Source: Dehalococcoidia bacterium
GTDB lineage: Bacteria; Chloroflexota; Dehalococcoidia; UBA3495
NCBI GenBank assembly: GCA_002708395.1
Contig: PANP01000094.1
Span: 7,098 to 12,220, forward strand
Reading direction: 5' to 3'
Length of the DNA: 5,123 bases
Shown here: one piece after another, positions 1 through 5,123 of the stretch
How the letters are laid out: each line of letters begins with the position of its first letter
Numbering within the stretch: the stretch's first letter is position 1
Translations under genes and position numbers: made by a program
The notes under the pieces: generated by a model
Databases searched by the model: none
What the model was told of the DNA's origin: nothing
The model's input: only the letters and a program-made list of their open reading frames with translations

Positions 1-48
1 TTGGCGATCGAGATTGTGGAATGTATCGCCTATAGGGTGGCGGAGTAG
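1..48 (+). CDS. Possible 3' end of an upstream gene (partial)
   Basis: Reading frame 1 is open from the window edge to a TAG at 46-48 and would give the 15-residue tail LAIEIVECIAYRVAE. The alternation of hydrophobic and acidic residues looks protein-like, and the next gene begins 84 bases later on the same strand. The other two forward frames give less protein-like peptides. Fifteen residues are too few to name a family, and this may be noncoding. Low confidence. Confidence 0.3.
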   Translation: MAIEIVECIAYRVAE

Positions 49-70
49 CGGTCAGCTTTTAGATATCAAC

Positions 71-79
71 TGTTAGCAT
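71..79 (+). promoter_or_regulatory. Extended -10 promoter-like site before the OsmC-like gene
   Basis: TGTTAGCAT fits the extended -10 pattern TGnTAnnnT, and lies 53 bases before the ATG at 133. No convincing -35 box is visible at the usual spacing, which extended -10 promoters can tolerate. Support comes from a nearly identical string (TGTTAGAAT) at a similar distance before the other selenoprotein gene at 2989. It could instead be a regulator-binding site. Moderate to low confidence. Confidence 0.35.
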
Positions 80-132
80 GGGGTTGGACGCTGAAGTTTG
101 GAACATCCACGTAAAGACATAGGAGGGAAGAG

Positions 133-570
133 ATGAGCGACTTATCCTTGGCTTACAAAGTGCACAGTTACAGCACCGGCACGCCGGGAAGGGCGATCTG
201 CAATGCTCGCACTCATCATTGGGTGGCCGACGGCAGCGGCGGCGAAATGGTTGGCGCCGGCGAGCTTTTTCTTTCCGGTATCTCCGCTTGCGCCGTGAAC
301 ATGGTGGAAGGAATAGCCAGGGAAGATCAAGTGGCCCTGGAATGGATGGACGTTAGCGTGGAGTCCTATCGAGACCCCGCCAAGACCCCGGGAGACCTTT
401 CTCTCTACGATGCCATCAGAATCAACTTTGAGATGTGGGGCGTGGACGACGACCAAGCCCACGAGTTGGTGGAAGCCTGGAAACGGCGTTGACCCCTTTA
501 CGGGTCGGTCGCCGTGGCGACCCCGGATACCACCGTGGAACTGGTAGCTCACTCGGAATTTCACAGGTAA
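133..570 (+). CDS. OsmC-like peroxiredoxin, selenoprotein (TGA at 490-492 read as Sec)
   Basis: This is an OsmC/Ohr-superfamily protein of 145 residues if the in-frame TGA at codon 120 is read as selenocysteine. OsmC proteins are cytoplasmic thiol peroxidases that reduce organic and hydrogen peroxides with two conserved cysteines, one on the central helix and one near the C-terminus in a CP-type motif. Seen here: Cys53 in the helix context SGISACAVNMVEG, preceded by the AGELFLSGI segment typical of the family, then a VSVESYRDP strand. Codon 120 lies in WKRR-U-PLYGS, exactly where the second Cys-Pro is expected. Stopping at 492 would remove the second catalytic residue and the last strands (AVATPDTTVELVAHSEFHR). 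Continuing in frame to the TAA at 568-570 restores the usual length of about 140 residues. The start at 133 is fixed by AGGAGG at 121-126 with a 6-base spacer. The alternative is a pseudogene with a nonsense mutation, which is less likely given the SECIS-like stem-loop. The family is confident and the Sec reading strong. Confidence 0.88.
493..525 (+). promoter_or_regulatory. Bacterial SECIS-like stem-loop for the OsmC-like gene
   Basis: Directly after the TGA (490-492), GGTCGC (507-512) pairs with GCGACC (517-522), closing a CGTG loop at 513-516. A lower CGG/CCG helix (501-503 with 523-525) can stack below a bulge at 504-506. Twenty bases separate the TGA from the loop, and G is at the second loop position. 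This fits the known bacterial SECIS rules: an apical loop about 16-37 bases after UGA and a G among the first two loop bases, recognised by SelB. A competing small hairpin, GACCC/GGGTC (491-506), overlaps the TGA. Confidence 0.75.
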
Positions 571-579
571 CGAAAGCCT

Positions 580-609
580 GGGCCGGTTCGCAAGATGGCG
601 AACCGGCCC
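580..609 (+). terminator. Strong perfect hairpin after the OsmC-like gene, no U-tract
   Basis: GGGCCGGTTCGC (580-591) pairs without mismatch with GCGAACCGGCCC (598-609) around the loop AAGATG. The 12-bp stem begins ten bases after the TAA that ends the selenoprotein reading, not after the TGA, which fits translation running through to 570. The sequence after it (GAGTACCGG) has no T run, so it is not a classical intrinsic terminator. It may be an mRNA 3'-end stabiliser or a U-less terminator. Confidence 0.5.
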
Positions 610-717
610 GAGTACCGGCGGTTCGGATTCCGTCTTGTCAGCCTGGTTCGGATACCCCACTTATCGCGTTCTTCTCCTTAGGCACGATTCGGCCCCTCTC
701 CCCGATGCAACCGGTCT

Positions 718-726
718 TGCTACAAT
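718..726 (+). promoter_or_regulatory. Extended -10 promoter-like site before the antiporter gene
   Basis: TGCTACAAT matches the extended -10 pattern TGnTATAAT with one mismatch in the hexamer. No recognisable -35 hexamer is present about 17 bases upstream. Transcription would begin near 733 and leave a 5' leader of about 220 bases. This is inferred from sequence only. Confidence 0.4.
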
Positions 727-952
727 AGATGCAGTTACTGGTTGTTCACCCGCACGTATGGCTTGAACCTGGACGCGCTCGTCCGGTCCCCTTGAAGAGC
801 GCGATCGTTCGTACAGGCTTGAGTTTGTTCATCGTATCCTCAGACTTGGATGCGTCCTTTTGACGAGGATTCATCCCTGTGTCTGCCAAGGGTGAGCAGC
901 CCGGCGGCATTCTTCAACCGGTGTTCAGAGGTCCCCGGCTATCGATATTCCA

Positions 953-2875
953 GTGTTGGTCATATCAGCCGCTCTCGGGAACGGCGATTCAGGGTTACTG
1001 CGTGACTTCGCCATCATCATGGCCGTCGCGGGAGGCGCCCTGGTTCTGTGCCGCCAAACCCGGCTGTCTCCGGTCCTGGGTTATCTAGTCGCGGGCGTGG
1101 TCATCGGTCCTTCTGTTCTTGGGATGGTGCAGAATCCGGATACTATCGGGCTGTTGGCCGACCTTGGCTTGATTCTGCTGCTATTTGGAATCGGCTTGGA
1201 GTTTGGCTGGCAGCGCATCCGGGGGGTGGGCACCAGGGTTGTCCTCATCGCAGTGGTGGAAATGTCCATCATGTTTGCCTTGGGATTTGAGATTGCGACT
1301 CTGATGGGCTGGAACGGGACTGAAGCGGTTTTCCTGGGGGCGGCTCTAACCGTAAGCAGTTCGGCCATCTTGATGACCATGCTTAGAGAATCGGGTCAAC
1401 TGCTGCATGTGCGAGGAAGGTTGATTGTCGGGATTCTGGTGGTGGAGGACTTCGCGGCGGTCATACTGCTTACGGTGCTGACCGGCATATCCACCACAGG
1501 TACGGCGAACGCGGGAGACGTTGGGCTCTTAGCCGCGAAGCTGGCTATATTCGGTGCGGCGGCACTGGTGTTCGGCGCACTCTTCGCACCCCGGCTGATT
1601 CACTTCGTCAACCGGTTCCGCTCGGACGAGACGTTGCTGATTACCGGTCTGGCACTGTGTTTCGGCCTGGCGTTGGCGGCGCAGCAACTGGGACTGTCGG
1701 CGGCGGCGGGAGCGTTCCTGATCGGGGCGGTCCTGGGCGACTCCCACCACGCCGAGGAACTGGGCCGGATAATGAGTCCGGTGCGGAATATGTTCGCCGC
1801 TCTGTTCTTCGTGACTATCGGGATGCTCATCGATATCTCGGAGGCGGGCCGTGTTATCGTGCCGACGATTGTCGTTGCCGGTGTATTTATCGTGGGCAAA
1901 TTGGTCTCAGACACCATCGGGACACTGCTGGCCGGCCATGGTGGCCGGATATCACTGAGCGTGGGGCTTGGCATGCCTCAGGCAGGGGAATTCTCCCTAG
2001 CGATGATTAGAACAGGAGTGGTTTCGGGAACGATCGGGACTTTTATGTATCCGGTTATGACCGGGGCCACCGCCATCACGGCGTTGGTCTATCCGGTCCT
2101 GTTCCGCTCAACCGATGTCATCGCCGACTTCATCGACCGTCATGCGCCCAGTCTGATGAAGCAATACGGTGAGAGCCTGGTTTTGTCCCTTGCTACCCTC
2201 CGCAGTGCGTTCCGTTTCCGGAGCCGCCGGGCTAGGCGGATCCAGCGTAACGGGAGGCTCATCCTCCTGGATCTAGGCATCATTATCGTAATCATCGCCA
2301 TCGGTACCGGAATCCTGAGATTCACTCCCGAGTTGTCTGGATTGATCCATCTTCGGGAAGAACTTCTAGGACTGGTCATCGGGGGTTCGGTATTGGCGCT
2401 ATGCGTCCCCCCTGCGGTAGCGATATGGCGGTCATTGCGTTTGTTGACCGAGGATGTCGCGGACTACGTATTGCCCAGCCATATGCGAACCCCTGATTCC
2501 TGGGGGAGCGGGAACCTGCGGGTGGTGCTGCGGGACACCATATTGATTATGGTGTTGATTCTGCCGGGTATCTGGAGCATCCCTTTCATCTCCCACTTGC
2601 TGTCGCTGGGCAGCCTTTCGGCGCCGCTGCCGATAATACTGCTCGTGGGGTTGGTGGCCGGACTCGCCGGGGCGACCTTCCAGATCCACCACGTGTTGGT
2701 ACGGATGTTTAGCCGGACTTTCCTGGGGATGGACGATCCTTTCTCCTTCGAAGATATAGAGCGCCGAAACGTGGACGACGACACCTACGTCTATACAGAT
2801 GACGGCGCCGAGCCTTATGAGATTCAAGACCTGGATGCTGACCAGGCATCGGCCCAAGAAAGATCGGGGGACTGA
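953..2875 (+). CDS. KefB-like cation:proton antiporter (CPA2 family)
   Basis: A 640-residue inner-membrane protein of the monovalent cation:proton antiporter-2 family, which exchanges K+ or Na+ for H+ and so affects pH and cation balance. Residues about 15-385 form the Na+/H+ exchanger domain with many membrane helices. Family hallmarks are the RLSPVLGYLVAGVVIGPS segment (37-54), AALTVSSSAILMTML (130-144), the charged ion-site pair E165-D166 in ILVVEDFAAVILL, GAFLIGAVLGDS (253-264), FFVTIGMLIDI (285-295) and the QAGEFS motif (343-348). A basic linker (about 421-433) is followed by a second hydrophobic module with helices near 436-455, 471-490, 527-548 and 558-575, then a tail rich in Asp and Glu (about 593-640). 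No TrkA-N nucleotide-binding domain is visible, unlike KefB/KefC. The start is GTG at 953: the frame is closed by TGA at 893-895, and no ATG, GTG or TTG lies between. No clear Shine-Dalgarno precedes it. The gene ends in TGA, which here acts as a normal stop. The transported ion cannot be told from sequence. Confidence 0.9.
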   Translation: MLVISAALGNGDSGLLRDFAIIMAVAGGALVLCRQTRLSPVLGYLVAGVVIGPSVLGMVQNPDTIGLLADLGLILLLFGIGLEFGWQRIRGVGTRVVLIAVVEMSIMFALGFEIATLMGWNGTEAVFLGAALTVSSSAILMTMLRESGQLLHVRGRLIVGILVVEDFAAVILLTVLTGISTTGTANAGDVGLLAAKLAIFGAAALVFGALFAPRLIHFVNRFRSDETLLITGLALCFGLALAAQQLGLSAAAGAFLIGAVLGDSHHAEELGRIMSPVRNMFAALFFVTIGMLIDISEAGRVIVPTIVVAGVFIVGKLVSDTIGTLLAGHGGRISLSVGLGMPQAGEFSLAMIRTGVVSGTIGTFMYPVMTGATAITALVYPVLFRSTDVIADFIDRHAPSLMKQYGESLVLSLATLRSAFRFRSRRARRIQRNGRLILLDLGIIIVIIAIGTGILRFTPELSGLIHLREELLGLVIGGSVLALCVPPAVAIWRSLRLLTEDVADYVLPSHMRTPDSWGSGNLRVVLRDTILIMVLILPGIWSIPFISHLLSLGSLSAPLPIILLVGLVAGLAGATFQIHHVLVRMFSRTFLGMDDPFSFEDIERRNVDDDTYVYTDDGAEPYEIQDLDADQASAQERSGD

Positions 2876-2932
2876 GGGCAGTGGGGAGAGTTTGATCGGA
2901 GACCCTGTGGGGGCTGATTAACCAGGCATGAA

Positions 2933-2941
2933 TGTTAGAAT
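2933..2941 (+). promoter_or_regulatory. Extended -10 promoter-like site before the BtuF-like gene
   Basis: TGTTAGAAT fits the extended -10 pattern (hexamer TAGAAT), 47 bases before the ATG at 2989. A weak -35 candidate, CTGATT (2914-2919), lies 16 bases upstream. The same string, with one change, lies before the OsmC-like gene at 71-79. With 57 bases after the antiporter stop, an own promoter is plausible, but co-transcription with the antiporter is also possible. Confidence 0.4.
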
Positions 2942-2988
2942 GGGTGTGACCAGATCCTAAACTTCTGAATAATTCGGAGAGGTTCCCG

Positions 2989-3921
2989 ATGAGAATATGC
3001 TCCTTTCTGCCCAGCGCAACGGAGATTCTGTACCAGTTGGGCTTGCAAGACCAACTTTACGGCGTGACCCATGAATGCGACTTCCCTCCGGCTGCCAAAG
3101 ATAAACCCAACGTGGTCCATAGCGTGTTCGATGGTATGGAGCCCACCAGCGGGGAGATAAGCAAGGTTATCTCAGAGCGTTTGGAGCAAGGGCTTGGCAT
3201 CTATGACATAGACCTGAAGGTTCTGGAGGCCGCCGAACCGGATCTTTTGTTAACCCAAGCGATCTGTGAGGTTTGAGCCGTCTCGTCTCGGCAGGTTGCC
3301 GAGGTTACAGCGGGATTGCCCAAGCAGCCGGAAGTGATGTCTCTTGACCCCCAGTACTTGGGGGACATTCTGGAAGACATCCGCCGCATCGGCCGGGCCA
3401 CCGGCGCGGAAGAAGCGGCAACGTCCATCACCACCCGGTTGCAGGAGCGCATCGACGCAGTTGGGGAACGAGCGGCTCAAGCTACCAGCAAGCCCAAAGT
3501 GCTGCACTTGGAGTGGGTTGACCCGCTGCTGTGCGGCGGCCACTGGGTTCCGGAGATGGTGGAGTTGGCCGGTGGAATCAACTGCTTTGGCGACAAAGAG
3601 ACCGGTTCATTCCGGATTGAGTGGCCCGACATAGTGGCCAGCCAGCCCGACGTCATAGTTTTCATGCCTTGTGGATTCGAAGTGAAACGGGGCTTGGAAG
3701 ACGTGCCGACAGTGAAGGCATTGGAAGGATGGAACTCTTTGCCAGCGGTTCAGGATAACCGGGTCTACGTTGTCGACGCCAGCGCCTACACCAGCAGGTC
3801 GGGACCGCGCTTAGTAACCGGGTTGGAGATTATGGCGGAGATTCTGCACCCGGAGTTGTTTTCGGGGTTGATACCTGAGGCCGGGGCGGCGCGGTTGTAT
3901 GGGAATATCACGGCTGACTAG
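2989..3921 (+). CDS. BtuF-like cobalamin-binding-type protein, selenoprotein (TGA at 3274-3276 read as Sec)
   Basis: A 310-residue protein of the BtuF/FhuD-type periplasmic-binding fold, belonging to the group usually annotated as cobalamin-binding protein or ABC transporter substrate-binding protein. The N-terminus (MRICSFLPSATEILYQLGL) is the family signature and shows no signal peptide, so a cytoplasmic location is likely. Further signatures are GVTHECDFPP (25-34), PDLLLTQAICEV (84-95) and, in the C-terminal lobe, LEWVDPLLCGGHWVPEMVEL followed by a WPDIVASQPDVIVFMPCG strand. As I remember the family, the middle motif reads C-x-V-C-A-V-S; here the second Cys codon is TGA, giving C93-E-V-U96-A-V-S. 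The frame then runs unbroken to TAG at 3919-3921. Stopping at 3276 would leave one lobe only. The start is set by GGAGAGG (2976-2982) with a 6-base spacer. The 3' end converges on the Lon-domain gene with 25 bases between. B12 binding itself is a family guess; a CxxU motif suggests redox or metal chemistry. A nonsense-mutated pseudogene is the main alternative. Confidence 0.87.
3287..3303 (+). promoter_or_regulatory. Bacterial SECIS-like stem-loop for the BtuF-like gene
   Basis: CTCGGCA (3287-3293) pairs perfectly with TGCCGAG (3297-3303) around the loop GGT. The loop starts 17 bases after the TGA (3274-3276) and its first two bases are G, both within bacterial SECIS rules. The apex GCAGGT is, from memory, the same as in the E. 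coli fdhF SECIS, the classic SelB ligand. The element lies inside the coding frame, as is normal in bacteria. Confidence 0.85.
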
Positions 3922-3946
3922 GGAGTTGGTGGGCTGACCGAGGGTG

Positions 3947-4615
3947 TTAGTTGAGGCGCGAACCTTTGTAAGGATTCCGCTTGGTGACCTCGGCGGCCAA
4001 CATCTCGTTCCCCCGTTTCAAGAGGGGGAGTAGCTTCTCCAACCGTTGAGCAGCATCCGGCGTTTCCAGCAGGTCCTGTTTCACGGCTCGGGGAATCTCG
4101 ATTCCCGAAGCCAGGCTGGAGGCGACAGCAAAGGACAATGTGACGGGGTCATCGGGGACTTCGGCCTGGGCCGTCCATCCACCGGTAAGGGAGGTCAGAT
4201 GCCGTAGGTACCCGCCGTAGGCCTCTTTAGTTTCTTGGTAGACAGAAGCCGATTCTTCTCCGGATTCTTCCGTTAAGTACCTGACTAGAGCCACGACGTG
4301 GGGCACCTGTTGGGTTATCTCCACCACTTCGAATCGCTTTTCGCCCTTGGTCATGATGTTCAAGCGGCCCTCATCCAGACGCTCTACCTGGGCGATGCGG
4401 GCGGTGGTGCCGATCTTGACCGGGTCAGCCGGACCCCCAACTTCCTGGCCTTCCTTGATGAGGATGATACCGAAGGGTTCTTCCCGGTCCACGCATTCCC
4501 CAATCATGGCTTTATATCGCTCCTCGAAGATATGAAGCGGCATCGGCATCCCGGGGAACAGGACGACATTGAGGGGGAATAGGGAGAGTTGACGTAGATC
4601 TTCCGGCTGGCTCAT
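3947..4615 (-). CDS. Lon N-terminal (substrate-binding) domain protein, stand-alone
   Basis: A 222-residue cytoplasmic protein made only of the Lon protease N-terminal PUA-like domain. No AAA+ ATPase or Ser-Lys protease domain is present, so it is not a Lon protease; such short proteins are common in bacteria and their role is poorly known. Family signatures are LSLFPLNVVLFPGMPMPLHIFEERYK (split as residues 10-29 and 30-35), FGIILIKEGQEVGGP (48-62), VKIGTTARI (66-74) and GEKRFEVVE (91-99), followed by a helical C-terminus including RLEKLLPLLKRGNEML. The frame is open upstream to 4801, but I choose ATG at 4613-4615. The upstream 62 residues do not look like the family, and a good sigma70-type promoter sits just before this ATG. 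No Shine-Dalgarno is seen, which fits a nearly leaderless mRNA. The stop is TAA (3947-3949). Confidence 0.88.
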   Translation of the reverse strand: MSQPEDLRQLSLFPLNVVLFPGMPMPLHIFEERYKAMIGECVDREEPFGIILIKEGQEVGGPADPVKIGTTARIAQVERLDEGRLNIMTKGEKRFEVVEITQQVPHVVALVRYLTEESGEESASVYQETKEAYGGYLRHLTSLTGGWTAQAEVPDDPVTLSFAVASSLASGIEIPRAVKQDLLETPDAAQRLEKLLPLLKRGNEMLAAEVTKRNPYKGSRLN

Positions 4616-4625
4616 AACATCGTTG

Positions 4626-4654
4626 AGTATATTCTTTGAGTCTCGGCAAGACAA
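4626..4654 (-). promoter_or_regulatory. Sigma70-type promoter of the Lon-domain gene, near-leaderless
   Basis: Read on the minus strand: TTGTCT (4654-4649), a 17-base spacer, then TATACT (4631-4626). This is a -35 with four of six consensus bases and a -10 with five of six at ideal spacing. The expected start site near 4619 leaves only about four bases before the ATG at 4615, which supports that start codon and a leaderless or near-leaderless transcript. Confidence 0.6.
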
Positions 4655-4700
4655 GTTCGAGGAGGAGTTGTCGGTTGGCGCAGTTCTATTTCCGTCTGCC

Positions 4701-4753
4701 GTCGTAATAATCGCAGATTTAACACATACCGGTGAAATTGCTATTATTACGAC
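4701..4753. repeat. Long inverted repeat spanning the histidine kinase promoter
   Basis: GTCGTAATAAT (4701-4711) is exactly inverted as ATTATTACGAC (4743-4753). After one mismatch, a few more bases pair inward (GCA with TGC, then partial ATTT with AAAT), leaving a centre near 4727. The arms are AT-rich in a GC-rich context. They flank the -35 and overlap the -10 of the promoter at 4719-4747, so they could be paired sites for a regulator. They could also form a long hairpin. No protein-like ORF lies in this divergent gap. Confidence 0.6.
4719..4747 (+). promoter_or_regulatory. Sigma70-type promoter of the histidine kinase gene
   Basis: TTAACA (4719-4724), a 17-base spacer and TATTAT (4742-4747) give a -35 and a -10 each with five of six consensus bases at ideal spacing. 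The start site would be near 4754, about 67 bases before the ATG at 4821. It sits inside the inverted repeat 4701-4753 and just upstream of a 15-base palindrome. Confidence 0.6.
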
Positions 4754-4765
4754 AGGTGTCCTGTC
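4751..4765. promoter_or_regulatory. 15-base palindrome at the predicted start site, operator-like
   Basis: GACAGG-TGT-CCTGTC is a perfect 6+3+6 palindrome covering the predicted +1 of the kinase promoter. This is a typical repressor position. It overlaps the end of the right arm of the long inverted repeat. An alternative pairing, AGGTG/CACCT (4755-4769), overlaps it. The regulator is unknown. Confidence 0.45.
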
Positions 4766-4820
4766 ACCTACTATCTCCGGAAGTGTGGGACGCCGCCGCA
4801 ATCTCTACCGGTGGATAAGC

Positions 4821-5123
4821 ATGGCAATCATAGATAACCTGCTGGTTCAGCTCTGGATCGCTAGCCTGATGGCGATGGTGGTGATTGGCGTGATTATCTC
4901 CGTGTGGTCGGCGTGGCGGACCATCTCCAGACAGCGCAGCCAGCTTCTGGCGGTGAACACCGAGCTTGACCTGCGCGTCACCGACCTGTCCACCGAGATT
5001 AATCTGCGCCAACAGGCTGAAAAGGAATTGTCCGAGCAGGCAGTAGCCTTGGCCAGGGCAGATGGGGCGCAACGAGCTCGGCAGCGAATCGTTATCGCTC
5101 AGGAAACGCTGCGTAAAGAGATA
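4821..5123 (+). CDS. Sensor histidine kinase, N-terminal part (cut by window edge)
   Basis: The frame is open from ATG at 4821 to the window end (101 codons). Residues about 8-31 (VQLWIASLMAMVVIGVIISV core) form one membrane helix. They are followed by a long charged coiled-coil stretch (about 36-98) and the segment RARQRIVIAQETLRKEI. In NarL/DegS-type kinases (HisKA_3) this last pattern directly precedes the H-box with the phosphorylated histidine, which would fall just past the edge. The protein is therefore likely a small membrane-anchored kinase with no large sensing domain before the H-box. A weak ribosome site, GGTGGA (4810-4815), precedes the ATG by five bases; a GTG at 4785 in the same frame is an alternative start. 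The catalytic domain and any partner regulator lie outside the window, so this call is an inference from the linker pattern. Confidence 0.65.
   Translation, partial: MAIIDNLLVQLWIASLMAMVVIGVIISVWSAWRTISRQRSQLLAVNTELDLRVTDLSTEINLRQQAEKELSEQAVALARADGAQRARQRIVIAQETLRKEI

Larger units (their letters stand above)
571..952 (+). other. Intergenic gap: hairpin, promoter-like site and long leader of the antiporter gene
   Basis: No protein-like ORF is convincing in this gap of about 380 bases. It contains the perfect hairpin at 580-609, a 9-base direct repeat GGTTCGGAT at 620-628 and 645-653, a promoter-like site at 718-726, and a small hairpin around 769-786 (GGACG/CGTCC). About 220 bases lie between the putative promoter and the GTG start at 953. 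I do not recognise any riboswitch consensus or tRNA in it. Confidence 0.5.

Noticed and set aside
490..492. TGA as Trp or a generally reassigned codon
   Set aside because: TGA ends the antiporter gene, Trp is encoded by TGG throughout, and both in-frame TGAs lie at conserved Cys positions rather than Trp positions.
133..492. Pseudogene or sequencing error explaining the early stop
   Set aside because: Only one stop is present, there are no frameshifts, and a SECIS-like hairpin follows. The same pattern occurs in a second unrelated gene. Not fully excluded without genome data.
611..640. T-arm-like string GGTTCGGATTCC suggesting a tRNA
   Set aside because: No matching acceptor stem, D-arm or anticodon arm can be formed around it.
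142..660. 172-codon minus-strand ORF opposite the OsmC-like gene
   Set aside because: It is antisense to a confident family match, its composition is His/Gly/Pro-rich, and no family is recognisable.
879..1088. Short GTG ORF overlapping the antiporter start
   Set aside because: It runs into the antiporter in another frame, has no ribosome site, and its sequence is not protein-like.
3316..3921. Separate gene starting at TTG 3316
   Set aside because: It is the same frame as 2989-3276, no ribosome site precedes it, and it would begin in the middle of a family domain. It is the part of the selenoprotein after Sec.
4298..4582. Plus-strand ORFs opposite the Lon-domain gene
   Set aside because: They are antisense shadows of a clear family match with no ribosome site or recognisable domain.
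4616..4801. 62-residue N-terminal extension of the Lon-domain protein
   Set aside because: It has no resemblance to the family N-terminus, and it covers the promoter, inverted repeat and palindrome of the divergent region.

Overview
The window is bacterial: compact, fairly GC-rich by eye, with short intergenic gaps and good Shine-Dalgarno sites. The stand-alone Lon N-terminal-domain protein and the style of the partial histidine kinase resemble Chloroflexota (Dehalococcoidia/SAR202-like), but no phylogenetic marker is present and this is only an impression.

The main result is that two genes that look truncated by TGA are, on my reading, complete selenoprotein genes. (1) An OsmC-like peroxiredoxin runs from 133 to 570. 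Its TGA at 490-492 sits where the family has its second redox cysteine, and it is followed in frame by 25 family-like residues and a TAA. (2) A BtuF-like, signal-peptide-free cobalamin-binding-type protein runs from 2989 to 3921. Its TGA at 3274-3276 replaces the second Cys of a CxxC motif, giving CEVU, and 214 matching residues follow. Immediately after each TGA is a stem-loop at the right distance, with G at the first or second loop position, as expected for a bacterial SECIS element. TGA also ends the antiporter gene at 2873-2875, so it is not globally reassigned here.

Layout: 1-48 may be the tail of an upstream gene. 133-570 is the OsmC-like selenoprotein. 571-952 is a gap with a 12-bp perfect hairpin, a promoter-like site and a long leader. 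953-2875 is a KefB-like (CPA2) cation/proton antiporter. 2989-3921 is the BtuF-like selenoprotein. On the minus strand, 4615 down to 3947 is a Lon N-terminal-domain protein that converges on the BtuF-like gene. 4616-4820 is a divergent control region with two good promoters, a palindrome and a long inverted repeat. From 4821 to the window edge is the start of a membrane sensor histidine kinase, cut just before its H-box.

The two selenoprotein genes also share a near-identical 12-base motif (TGTTAGnATGGG) about 50-60 bases before their start codons, which may be a common promoter or operator. Their products suggest thiol/selenol redox chemistry. The Lon-domain protein and the kinase look unrelated to this. 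No transposon, CRISPR array, rRNA or tRNA gene was seen.
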